Below the pieces are notes generated by a model, which made no database searches, had not been told where the DNA came from, and was given only the letters and a program-made list of their open reading frames with translations. Shown here one piece after another: positions 16,025 through 23,479 of a DNA stretch of 28,583 bases. The DNA comes from Verrucomicrobiota bacterium (GTDB taxonomy: Bacteria; Verrucomicrobiota; Verrucomicrobiia; Opitutales; Opitutaceae): contig JAEWQP010000025.1 of NCBI GenBank assembly GCA_023399155.1, positions 1-28,583 on the forward strand, given 5' to 3'. How positions within the stretch are numbered: position 1 is the first letter of the stretch; each line of letters starts with the position of its first letter. The position numbers and the translations under genes are program-made.

Positions 16025-16172
16025 AACCACAGAGGACACAGAGAGCACAGAGAAAGACAGGTCTGCCGCGACGAGGCGCAGAAAGCGCAAAGACAGAAGT
16101 CCACACACTTTCTTCTCCTGCGCCTCGATCCGGCCAGCTCGGTCTGCGTCTCTGTGCCCTCTGTGGTTCAAT
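16025..16172. repeat. CACAGAG inverted-repeat element between the desulfurase gene and recF
   Basis: The left arm (16025-16052) is AACCACAGAGGACACAGAG extended by another unit. The right arm (16150-16172) is the reverse complement of ATTGAACCACAGAG plus more, with one mismatch. A second inverted pair lies inside: CGAGGCGCAG (16072-16081) and CTGCGCCTCG (16119-16128). The element ends nine bases from the stop of the desulfurase gene and fills almost the whole 177-base gap. Confidence 0.85.
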
Positions 16173-16181
16173 TTCGCACCC

Positions 16182-17324
16182 TCACACCCTGATCACGCTC
16201 GCGCCGTCACGATCGGCTTCGAGCTGCTCCCAGACGTTGGCCATCGCGTCGGCGAGAAGCTGCCAGTCGCGTTCAGTGGTTTCCCAGCCGGAGCTGACGC
16301 GAATGGTGCGGCGCGCCTCGTCGGCTCCGAGACCCATGGCCGCGAGCACGTGACTCGGTGCCGCCGACCCGGTCGCGCACGCCGATCCGGTCGAGATCTC
16401 AAAACCGAGTTTATCCAAACGCACCACCCAACGCGTGTTCTCGTAGGCAGGCATGCACATCGACACCGTGTTCCACAGGCACGGTGCGGCGCCGGTGTTG
16501 GCCCGCGCGCCGCGAACCTGCTGTTCAAGCCAGGCGATGAATCGCGCCCGCCACGCGCGGCGCACCTCCATCGAGTGCAGATGCGCCTCCGCCTCATCGA
16601 GTGCGGCCACCATGGCCGCTATCGCGGGATAATTCTCCGTCCCGGCGCGCTGTCCGTGCTCCTGGTCGCCTCCGAGTTGCGCCCGGAATCCGGCCTCGCG
16701 GGCGGCAGGAGGCACGCGAAGGAAGCCGACGCCCTTGGGCCCGCCAAACTTGTGCGCGCTGCCGACGAGGAATGCCGAGCGCGGCAGGTCACGCGCGGGA
16801 AGCCGCCCGATCCACTGCACAGCATCGCAAAGGAACCATGCACCTCCTTCGCGACAAAGCACATCCAGCGCCTCGGTCGGCCCGAGCACCCCGGTCTCGT
16901 TGTTGGCCGCCATGACGGCGACGAAACCCGGGCGCGAGTCGCCCACGACATGCGGTTCCAGGCGTCCATCCGCACCGACCGCCGGCACGACCAGGCGTCC
17001 CGCGAAGGCCGCGTGCGCCGGCGCCCTCACGCTTGGATGCTCGGTCGGAGCGATCACCGCGACGCCCCCGGCCCGGGTCTCGGCGACCCAGCGAATCACA
17101 GCGTTGTTCGCCTCGGTCGCACCCGAGACAAACACGATCTCGTCCGGCGCCACGCCCAGGTGCCCGGCCACGCGTTCACGCGCTTCCTCGAGCAGCCGGT
17201 GCACACGCGCGGAGATGCGATAGGGGCTGCTGGGGTTGGCCCAGCTCTCGGCACTGGCCTGCAGCCATGCCTCGCGGGCCGCCGGCACCAGCGGCGAGGT
17301 GGCATTGTGATCGAAATACGGCAT
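16182..17324 (-). CDS. Cysteine desulfurase of the NifS/IscS family
   Basis: This PLP enzyme takes sulfur from cysteine for Fe-S cluster or thiolation pathways. The 380-residue product starts MPYFDHNATSPL, as NifS/IscS does. Visible features are FVSGATEANNAVI, EHPSV, the cofactor-contact D167 in FLCDAVQ, the Schiff-base K192 in SAHKFGGPKGVG, and the mobile-loop cysteine C316 in STGSACATGS, followed by SHVLAAMGL. The ATG at 17324 is chosen over an upstream start because homology begins there. No iscU, iscA or suf scaffold genes are adjacent, so its acceptor is unclear; a general or tRNA-thiolation role is possible. The 182-base leader shows no feature I can name. Confidence 0.92.
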   Translation of the reverse strand: MPYFDHNATSPLVPAAREAWLQASAESWANPSSPYRISARVHRLLEEARERVAGHLGVAPDEIVFVSGATEANNAVIRWVAETRAGGVAVIAPTEHPSVRAPAHAAFAGRLVVPAVGADGRLEPHVVGDSRPGFVAVMAANNETGVLGPTEALDVLCREGGAWFLCDAVQWIGRLPARDLPRSAFLVGSAHKFGGPKGVGFLRVPPAAREAGFRAQLGGDQEHGQRAGTENYPAIAAMVAALDEAEAHLHSMEVRRAWRARFIAWLEQQVRGARANTGAAPCLWNTVSMCMPAYENTRWVVRLDKLGFEISTGSACATGSAAPSHVLAAMGLGADEARRTIRVSSGWETTERDWQLLADAMANVWEQLEADRDGASVIRV

Positions 17325-17506
17325 GGCGCTGCGATTCCGCCGCGCGCCGCCCACGGACGCAAACCCGGAGTCCGAGGCCGGAAGTCAGCGAACGTCGGCC
17401 GGAGGCCAGACCTTCGCAGTCGACGGGTTCCTGCGCCCGATTCCAGGTCGGCCCCGGATCACCCTCCGACATTTTCCGCCCCGCCGTCCCATCTCCGGAC
17501 GCTCCG

Positions 17507-18061
17507 CTACGCCTCGTGAAAGTAGTCCACGAACAACCCCATCGCTTCCTGAAATTCCGGCGAGGTCACATCGTTGCACATGATCCTGAAATACATCACG
17601 GCCCCGGGGATGGTCTTGATGCCTGCCAGGATGTGAAGGTACTCGTTTGGTCCCAGCGTCTCGGGTGGCCGGACGTTTGGGTCGGAGAAAAGGCAATACA
17701 CGCCCGTGCCGCGCGCGGGGTTGAGGGCGACGAAGCGATAATCCTGTTCCTTGGACTGCGCGAGGATCTCCGCGGTCTCCTGCACGAGCAGATTGCGCTG
17801 CGCTTCCTCCGTGCCGGCGGAAACCAGGCTGGCTGGTGCGATGACCGCTGCGATGTTGATTGGCCAGACAGGGTTCTCCAGTTTCACGACCACCTGGCCG
17901 TCCGGGGCCGTCTCGGTCTTGAACGAGTAACCCGGCGGCACGTCGATCTTGAAGCGCACCCGGTCACCGGCCACGAACGTGCGCGGACGCGCCAGGAGTT
18001 CGCCGACGCACAAGGCACACAGGATGGAAACGCCACACACGAGCCGCGGGATCGTTTTCAT
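17507..18061 (-). CDS. Exported protein of unknown function
   Basis: The 184-residue product has a signal peptide (KTIPRLVCGVSILCALCVG, ending near A24), followed by a mature part with no helix long enough for a membrane span. The mature domain alternates short strands (RVRFKIDVPPGYSFKTE, QVVVKLENP) with a helical stretch and ends in MGLFVDYFHEA. That resembles small periplasmic or outer-surface beta-alpha proteins, but I recognise no family. The DNA composition is like its neighbours. It lies between the amidohydrolase pair and the cysteine desulfurase on the same strand, 182 bases from the latter and 107 from the former, so it may be its own unit. Confidence 0.7.
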   Translation of the reverse strand: MKTIPRLVCGVSILCALCVGELLARPRTFVAGDRVRFKIDVPPGYSFKTETAPDGQVVVKLENPVWPINIAAVIAPASLVSAGTEEAQRNLLVQETAEILAQSKEQDYRFVALNPARGTGVYCLFSDPNVRPPETLGPNEYLHILAGIKTIPGAVMYFRIMCNDVTSPEFQEAMGLFVDYFHEA

Positions 18062-18168
18062 GCTGCCTCAGCATAGTCGATTTGCCGGAAAGACAAACGA
18101 GCGCGGGCGAGTTCGGCCCCGCGACCAGACGCCAGCGCCCGACGGCCGGCGAGGGCCGCCTCAGGATC

Positions 18169-19143
18169 TCACGAGCCCTCAGCCGGGCGCCGCCAGAGGG
18201 TTTCGATCCGGGTGAAGGTGTCCTCAGGAAATCCGAGCTCGCGCTTCAGCGCGATGTCACGCGCGAGCGCGTTTCGCACGCGGCTCAACCGCCACCACGC
18301 CCGCACCCCGATCCGCCGTTCCAGCACCATGGGCGCCGTCTGGATCGGCACCGGCAGGTCGCTTCCATGCACGAGTCGCTCCACGACTCCGGGTTTGAGA
18401 AGCCCCGGCACGAAACGCCCCTTGCCCGCGAGGGCCAGGGCGCTGGTGTCGCCGAACAACCGCGGGTGACTCGCGAGCATGCCGCAGAATTCGGGAAACC
18501 AGTGCTTCGTGCCCCATCCCGCGGTGGTGCCGCAGTGCGCCGCGATGACGGTGACGCCCAGCTCGAGCGGGACGCTCAACACGCGCGGGTCCGCGAGGTC
18601 GGGTCGCACGACGGGCAACGCCTTCTCCCCGCCCGTGTGGGCGAGCAGCGGCAGACCGGCCTGGGCCATCCTTTCCCAGAAGCGTCGGTACTGCGGCAGG
18701 CGCGGGTCGATGTTCTGGCAGTTCGGCAGGCATTTCATCACGGCCGCACCGCCGGCCAGGCACCGCTCGAGTTCGTCCAGCGCATCGGCGCGCGCCGGAT
18801 GTATGGACACCGCCGGGACGAACTCCGGATGACGCCGCGCCAGCTCGAGCACGCGCTCGTTCGGCACGTAGAACGCGGCCCGGTCGGGCATGCGTCGACC
18901 GTCGTCGGTGTAGACGTCCTCCTGCGCAAGGAGCAGCACGCGCCGCAGTCCCGCCTCGCGGATCATGGCGAGCAGCCGCTCCACGAGCAGGTCGTCGAAG
19001 TCCGGCCGGGCCAGGTCCGAGAGCCGCATTCCGAAGCTGGCCAGGAGCACGGGCGCCAGAGCCTTCTGCGTGCCCCGCAGCCGTATCCAGCATCCGGATC
19101 CACCCGTCCCGGTGCCGATGAGGTGGACGTGTCCGTCGATCAC
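18169..19143 (-). CDS. Amidohydrolase-2-type TIM-barrel metal hydrolase
   Basis: The start is the GTG at 19143, which overlaps the stop of the acyl ligase gene (GTGA); the protein then begins MIDGHVHLIGTG, with the metal-binding H5-x-H7 of amidohydrolases. Other marks are AVSIHPARAD, LLAHTGG (metal or substrate His), VTVIAAHCG and VERLVHGSDLPVP with the catalytic Asp after GS. The 324 residues suit the amidohydrolase-2 (ACMSD-like) group, whose members hydrolyse or decarboxylate small carboxylated compounds. A longer upstream reading would run inside the ligase gene and lacks homology. Substrate unknown; the coupling to an acyl ligase suggests a shared lipid or aromatic-acid route. Confidence 0.85.
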   Translation of the reverse strand: MIDGHVHLIGTGTGGSGCWIRLRGTQKALAPVLLASFGMRLSDLARPDFDDLLVERLLAMIREAGLRRVLLLAQEDVYTDDGRRMPDRAAFYVPNERVLELARRHPEFVPAVSIHPARADALDELERCLAGGAAVMKCLPNCQNIDPRLPQYRRFWERMAQAGLPLLAHTGGEKALPVVRPDLADPRVLSVPLELGVTVIAAHCGTTAGWGTKHWFPEFCGMLASHPRLFGDTSALALAGKGRFVPGLLKPGVVERLVHGSDLPVPIQTAPMVLERRIGVRAWWRLSRVRNALARDIALKRELGFPEDTFTRIETLWRRPAEGS

Positions 19144-20837
19144 GGGCCGGGGTCCGGGTCGCACATCGCCTCGCGGCGGCAACGCGAGAGGTCGAGCTTG
19201 CCTGTGCCCAGCACGGGGATACGCTCCACGCGCAGGACGCGCTTGGGGATCCACAGCGCCGGCAGCCCGCCCGCCAGCAACCGCGACCGCATCTCGTCCA
19301 CGGCGAGGTCGAAGGTGCTCAGCGCCACCAGCGATTCCCCCTTCGTCTCGTCGGGCACGCCGATGACCACGACGGGCTGCGTCTCGGCCGCCTGCCAGCC
19401 AAACGCCTCGATGATGCGCTGCTCGACCGTGCCATGCGGCACCATCTCGCCGCCGATCTTCGAGAAGCGCGACAGCCGGCCCTCGATGTAGAGAAATCCG
19501 TCCGGGTCGAAACGCGCGAGGTCGCCGGTGTAGAACCAGCCATCCTTCAGCACGGCCGCGGTGGCGGCGGCGTCATCCAGATAACCCGTGAAGACATTGC
19601 AGCCGCGCACCGCCAGCACGCCCGTCTCGCCCGTCGGAAGCGACTGACGCGTGTCGGGGTCGACCACGCGTGCGTGCATGCCGCCGAGCAGCAGCCCGAC
19701 CGAGCCCGGGCGGAAACCCTGTCCGTGCCCGCCGGCTGCGAGCGGCACAGGATCGGGCCGGTTGACCGCCAGCACAGGCGTGGTCTCGGTCAACCCGTAG
19801 CCCTCCCGGATCGGCAGGCCGAACCGCTCGAGAAACGCGTCGTAAAGATCGCGCGGAAGCTTCTCGGCGCCGGCCACGACGAGCCGGAGACTGCGCATTT
19901 GCTCAGGATCCGCGCGCTTGAGGAACGGACGGAGGAACGTGGGCGCGCCGATCAGCACGTGCGCGTTTTCCGCCGCGATCACCTCGGCGATCCGGCGGGT
20001 CTCCAAGGGCGACGGGAATGTCGCCACGCGCATGTCGTGAAGCATCGGATACCACATCGTCACGGTAAACCCGAAGCTGTGAAACACGGGCAGGCAGCCG
20101 ACCATGGTCTCGCCCGGATGCAGCAATCCGGTGCCCCGCGTCTGGAGGCAGTTGCCCAGGATGTTGCGGTGGGTGAGCACCACGCCCTTGGGCTCGCCCG
20201 CGCTGCCGCTGGTGAACAGGAGCGCCGCCTCGCGGTCGCCGCCATGGGTGGGCAGCCGGAGCTGCCGGGCCAGAAAACCGGCGGGCAGCGTTCGGACCGC
20301 CGCGAGCCACCCGGCGATCCGCGGTTTGCCGCAGGTCGCGATCTCGCGCACGATGTCGTGCGTGTTTTCCGGCCAGGGGAAGTCCGGGAGTTTCTCGCGC
20401 AAGGCGCCCGCGCTGATCACGCGCGCGACGCCGCCCTTGCGCATGGCCGCCGCCACGGAGGCGCGGCCGATCACGAAGTTGAGGTTGACTGGAACCTTGC
20501 CCGCAAGCGTGAGCGCAAGGTTGGCGACGAAAGCCCCGATTCCCGGCGGCAGGACGACGCCGATCCGGTGTTCGTGAAAATGGCGACGCCAGCGCCGGCT
20601 GAGGGCGATGGCCACCGCCAGGAGCGTCCCCGCGTCCATCGTTCGGCGCACAGGCACCTGATCCACCAGGACCTCGCGCCGGGGATCGCGCGCCAGGGCC
20701 ATGAACGCTGCCGTACCCAGGTGCCCGGCCAGTTCCGGCCGGCGATTGAATTCCGATTCGCCCGAATCCACCGAATGCGCAAGCACGCGGATGCCGGCAA
20801 ATGTCTCGCGAGGCAGGGAAGCGCTCGATTTCACCAT
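19140..20837 (-). CDS. AMP-forming acyl-CoA/acyl-ACP synthetase
   Basis: This enzyme adenylates a carboxylic acid with ATP and transfers the acyl group to a thiol (CoA or acyl carrier protein). From the ATG at 20837 it has 565 residues. Motifs in order are the P-loop LLFTSGSAGEPKG (206-218) with VLTHRNI, EGYGLTETTPV (345-354), YTGDLARFDPDGFLYIEGR (436-454) and the C-terminal catalytic Lys in LGTGKLDL (K547). The arrangement resembles the synthetase half of Aas, but no acyltransferase domain is attached. An upstream extension would read through a repeat element and is rejected. It overlaps the amidohydrolase gene by four bases. Acid chain length is unknown. Confidence 0.88.
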   Translation of the reverse strand: MVKSSASLPRETFAGIRVLAHSVDSGESEFNRRPELAGHLGTAAFMALARDPRREVLVDQVPVRRTMDAGTLLAVAIALSRRWRRHFHEHRIGVVLPPGIGAFVANLALTLAGKVPVNLNFVIGRASVAAAMRKGGVARVISAGALREKLPDFPWPENTHDIVREIATCGKPRIAGWLAAVRTLPAGFLARQLRLPTHGGDREAALLFTSGSAGEPKGVVLTHRNILGNCLQTRGTGLLHPGETMVGCLPVFHSFGFTVTMWYPMLHDMRVATFPSPLETRRIAEVIAAENAHVLIGAPTFLRPFLKRADPEQMRSLRLVVAGAEKLPRDLYDAFLERFGLPIREGYGLTETTPVLAVNRPDPVPLAAGGHGQGFRPGSVGLLLGGMHARVVDPDTRQSLPTGETGVLAVRGCNVFTGYLDDAAATAAVLKDGWFYTGDLARFDPDGFLYIEGRLSRFSKIGGEMVPHGTVEQRIIEAFGWQAAETQPVVVIGVPDETKGESLVALSTFDLAVDEMRSRLLAGGLPALWIPKRVLRVERIPVLGTGKLDLSRCRREAMCDPDPGP

Positions 20838-20974
20838 GGGGTAGCGGACGAGAGACGTGCCAGAGCCGCCATCGCTGTGCCAGAGGAAAGCGCCCCTGGG
20901 CACGACTGGGATTGGCCAAGGAGTCACGCAGACACGGCGCGTGGCAAGCGCATCCGATTGGCACTCCGGACCTT
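20838..20974. other. Leader of the acyl ligase gene holding a degenerate repeat end
   Basis: This stretch has no gene. At 20908-20939 the sequence ATTGGCCAAGGAGTCACG and its continuation resembles a decayed copy of the CACGGAG element end found 90 bases further right. With the next element, it completes the 367-base gap between the ligase and the small membrane protein gene. Confidence 0.5.
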
Positions 20975-21183
20975 CGACTTCAGCGACCTTTGCTGAGATT
21001 GGCCACGGAGACACGGAGACACGGAGAGGTCGGCAAGAGGAGGCTCTCGCAGCGTACGCGGAAGAGTCGTGGCCGCGTCATCGCCGGCAGCGTGCGGACT
21101 CTGGTGGGGAACTGCCGAGCACTGGAATCTCGTTCGTGTCTCCGTGGCGAAAACCTCACGTCCTCTTCGTGTCTCCGTGGCCA
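20975..21183. repeat. CACGGAG element, copy 1 (right of the acyl ligase gene)
   Basis: It begins CGACTTCAGCGACCTTTGCT, then GAGATTGGCCACGGAGACAC and two more CACGGAG units, and ends with GTGTCTCCGTGGCC, the reverse complement of the beginning. It matches copy 2 (21841-22063) base for base over the first 44 positions and at 59 of the first 61, and more loosely over the core. It ends 21 bases from the stop of the small membrane-protein gene. Confidence 0.9.
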
Positions 21184-21204
21184 GACCGGCCCGGTGACCG
21201 AAGC

Positions 21205-21699
21205 TCATCCCGCGGCGGGCTGCTCAGCGGGAGCGATGCTGTATTTGTATCCGGCGAACACGGCGATCGCGTAGATGACCCAGCCCATCGGCTCCTGCTG
21301 CAGGATGCTGTCCACGATCACGTCGGACGGGATCGTCTTGTACACTTCGAGGATGGACACCTCCATCATCTTCGACCCGACGGCGAGGAATGTGAGAACA
21401 TCGCCGAGCACGCAACCGGCGAGGGCGAGCGCCGCACCAGCGACGCCATACACCTGGGTCGATCCACGACCGAATCGCCGCATGGCGAGCACGACGAGGA
21501 ACCCGACGCCGATCGCGATGTAGCCGATCACCATGTCCGTCGCATAGGCTATCGCGGCCCAGACGATCGCGCCCAGGACGGCGGCGAGGGCGCCGGCAAC
21601 GATTCCCAAGGGAAGGTTCGACGGCGGAGCGGCCGGAACGACAAACGTCTGCGGTTGTGGTTGTGGTTCGGGTACAGTCGGAGTTTCAGACGTGGACAT
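21205..21699 (-). CDS. Small polytopic membrane protein of unknown function
   Basis: From the ATG at 21699 the product has 164 residues. A Pro/Gln-rich start (PEPQPQPQ) precedes about four hydrophobic helices, including LPLGIVAGALAAVLGAIVW and GYIAIGVGFLVVLAM. The helix after VYGVAGAALALAGCVLGDV is followed by a polar loop (SILEVYKTIPSDVIVDSIL) and a last helix, WVIYAIAVFAGYKYSIA. I recognise no enzyme motif. The gene is flanked by direct repeats of about 210-220 bp, so it forms a unit that recombination could delete. A perfect GC hairpin lies 28 bases upstream of the ATG. Upstream in-frame codons lie in repeat DNA and were not accepted as the start. Confidence 0.78.
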   Translation of the reverse strand: MSTSETPTVPEPQPQPQTFVVPAAPPSNLPLGIVAGALAAVLGAIVWAAIAYATDMVIGYIAIGVGFLVVLAMRRFGRGSTQVYGVAGAALALAGCVLGDVLTFLAVGSKMMEVSILEVYKTIPSDVIVDSILQQEPMGWVIYAIAVFAGYKYSIAPAEQPAAG

Positions 21700-21726
21700 G
21701 GCTGATCGGGTTTGGGGTGGGGTTAA

Positions 21727-21746
21727 GCGGCGCCTCCAGGCGCCGC
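21727..21746. other. Perfect GC hairpin in the leader of the small membrane-protein gene
   Basis: GCGGCGCCT-CC-AGGCGCCGC is a perfect 9-bp inverted repeat with a two-base loop. It sits in the 370-base gap between the small membrane-protein gene and the antiporter gene. The rest of that gap is copy 2 of the CACGGAG element and about 90 bases with no feature I can name. Confidence 0.5.
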
Positions 21747-21840
21747 GCACCACAGACTGCCCGGTCGCCGCCCCGAGGCAAGCCCCCTCTGCACGATGTT
21801 GACCAAAGCGACTGTCTACCAGACCGGCGCTCCCCTCTCT

Positions 21841-22063
21841 CGACTTCAGCGACCTTTGCTGAGATTGGCCACGGAGACACGGAGGCACGGAGAGGCCGGC
21901 AGGAGGAAACTCTCGCAGCGCCTGTGGGAGAGTCGTGGCTGCATCAGCGTCGCCAGCGCGCGGACTCTGGCGGCGAACTCCAGGTCACTGGATCTTCTCC
22001 GTGTCTCCGTGCCTCCGTGGCAAAACCTCACTCCCCTCCGTGTCTGCGTGCCTCCGTGGCCAA
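21841..22063. repeat. CACGGAG element, copy 2 (3' of the antiporter gene)
   Basis: It has the same order as copy 1: CGACTTCAGCGACCTTTGCT, GAGATTGGCC, ACGGAGACACGGAGGCACGG, a 100-base core with shared words (CTCTCGCAGCG, GAGTCGTGG, CGGACTCTGG), an inner CGTGTCTCCGTGCCTCCGTG and a final TGCCTCCGTGGCC. It ends six bases from the stop of the antiporter gene. Its ends are inverted repeats of roughly 24 bases with a few mismatches. Confidence 0.9.
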
Positions 22064-22069
22064 CTCCGA

Positions 22070-23434
22070 TCAGCGTCCCAGGAACAGCCAGCCGCTCACG
22101 AGCAGGATGGGCAGCAGGATCGGCAGGCTGAAGCGGACCATGTAGCCGACAAAGCTTGGGGTGCGCACGCCGGAGGCATCGGCGATCGCCTTGACCATGA
22201 AGTTCGGTCCATTGCCGATGTAGGTCAACGCCCCGAAGAACACCGCGCCCAGGCTCACGGCGACGATCAGTTTCGAGTACTGCGGGTGATCCAGCAGGCC
22301 GCGCACGATGACGCGCTCGAGCGCTCGGGCGGGGAACTTCTCCGGCTCCTCCGTCTGCGCGACCGTCTCCGCCAGCTGCAGGAAGGTCGCGTAGGTCGGC
22401 GCGTTGTCCAGCACCGAGGAGAGCGCGCCCGAAGCGACGTAGTACTGCAGTGGATGCTTCACGCCGAACTCGCCGCCGTGCTGGTTGATGTATCCGAGCG
22501 CGGGCATCATGGTCATGAAGATGCCGGCAAAAAGGAACGCGACCTCCTTGATCGGCCCGAAGCTGAACTGGTTTTCCGCGTGAACGTTCCTGTTCGTCAG
22601 CTTGTAGGAGGCCACGGCCGCCCCGAGCATCACCAGTTCGCGCAGCAGGTATTTTTCGGAGATCGGCCCAATCCCGGGCACTTCCGACAGAAACACCGCG
22701 CCCACGATCATGAGCAGGAAGAGCACGTTGATGCCGCCGTCGAAACGCCACGTATCCTGCGCCTCGATCTCGGCCTGCACGCGGCGCGGCACGCGCCGGT
22801 AGAAATGGCGGTCCATGAGCCAGAAGACGAGAACCACCGCACCAACAGTCAGCATCCACTGCACCAGGACGCGGTCGATCAGCCAGAAGAATGGGACGCC
22901 GCGCAGGAAGCCGATGAAGAGCGGCGGGTCGCCGATCGGGGTCAGGGCGCCGCCGCAGTTCGAGACCACGAAGATGAAGAAGACGATGTGGTAGGCGCTG
23001 ATGCGGATCTTGTTCATGCGGATCCACGGCCGTATCATCACCATGGATGCGCCGGTGGTGCCGATGAGGTTGGCGATGACGGCGCCGATGATGAGAAAGA
23101 TCGCGTTGCCGCCCGGCGTCGCCTCGCCCTTGACCTTGATGTGGATGCCGCCGGCCACGACGAAAAGCGACCCGATCAGGCAGATGAACGAGAAGTACTC
23201 ATGCAGCGTGTGGAGCACCGTGACGCCCGCATGCAGCGAGAAGATGAAGTAGGCCGCCACCGCGACTCCCAGCCCGATCGCGATGTGCGGGTAGTAGTGC
23301 TCCCAGAAATGCTTCACGCGGGGCGGCGTGAGCGGCATGGCGGCGATGAGCAGCAGAAGCAGCCCAAAGGGGATGATGGACCACGCGGGCACCCCGACGG
23401 CGACCGCGAGTGGAAGGGCAGGCGACAGGTTCAT
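22070..23434 (-). CDS. NhaD/ArsB-superfamily sodium:proton antiporter (putative)
   Basis: The 454-residue product is an inner-membrane transporter with about eleven helices of the ion-transporter superfamily that includes NhaD, ArsB and citrate carriers. Two re-entrant hairpin marks are visible: ANLIGTTGASMVMIRP and FVVSNCGGALTPIGDPPLF. A polar segment around RVQAEIEAQDTWRFDGG separates the two halves. The gene follows two decarboxylase beta-subunit genes and shares their strand, with 45 bases to the nearer one, so I infer that it uses or balances the sodium gradient made by that pump. The leader is pyrimidine-rich (TTTCCCCTTTCTCCTGCCCC) without a Shine-Dalgarno. A carboxylate carrier is the main alternative. 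Confidence 0.82.
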   Translation of the reverse strand: MNLSPALPLAVAVGVPAWSIIPFGLLLLLIAAMPLTPPRVKHFWEHYYPHIAIGLGVAVAAYFIFSLHAGVTVLHTLHEYFSFICLIGSLFVVAGGIHIKVKGEATPGGNAIFLIIGAVIANLIGTTGASMVMIRPWIRMNKIRISAYHIVFFIFVVSNCGGALTPIGDPPLFIGFLRGVPFFWLIDRVLVQWMLTVGAVVLVFWLMDRHFYRRVPRRVQAEIEAQDTWRFDGGINVLFLLMIVGAVFLSEVPGIGPISEKYLLRELVMLGAAVASYKLTNRNVHAENQFSFGPIKEVAFLFAGIFMTMMPALGYINQHGGEFGVKHPLQYYVASGALSSVLDNAPTYATFLQLAETVAQTEEPEKFPARALERVIVRGLLDHPQYSKLIVAVSLGAVFFGALTYIGNGPNFMVKAIADASGVRTPSFVGYMVRFSLPILLPILLVSGWLFLGR

Positions 23435-23479
23435 AACGGGGCAGGAGAAAGGGGAAACATCGCGCCGGGGCGGGGCGGC

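Noticed and set aside
16005..16106. N-terminal extension of RecF with a Leu/Cys-rich leader
   Set aside because: The extra codons come from the CACAGAG repeat element, and RecF homology begins at the ATG at 16004.
20838..21014. N-terminal extension of the acyl ligase
   Set aside because: It reads through the CACGGAG element and its decayed copy; the same peptide start appears at the other copy of the repeat, so it is repeat-derived.
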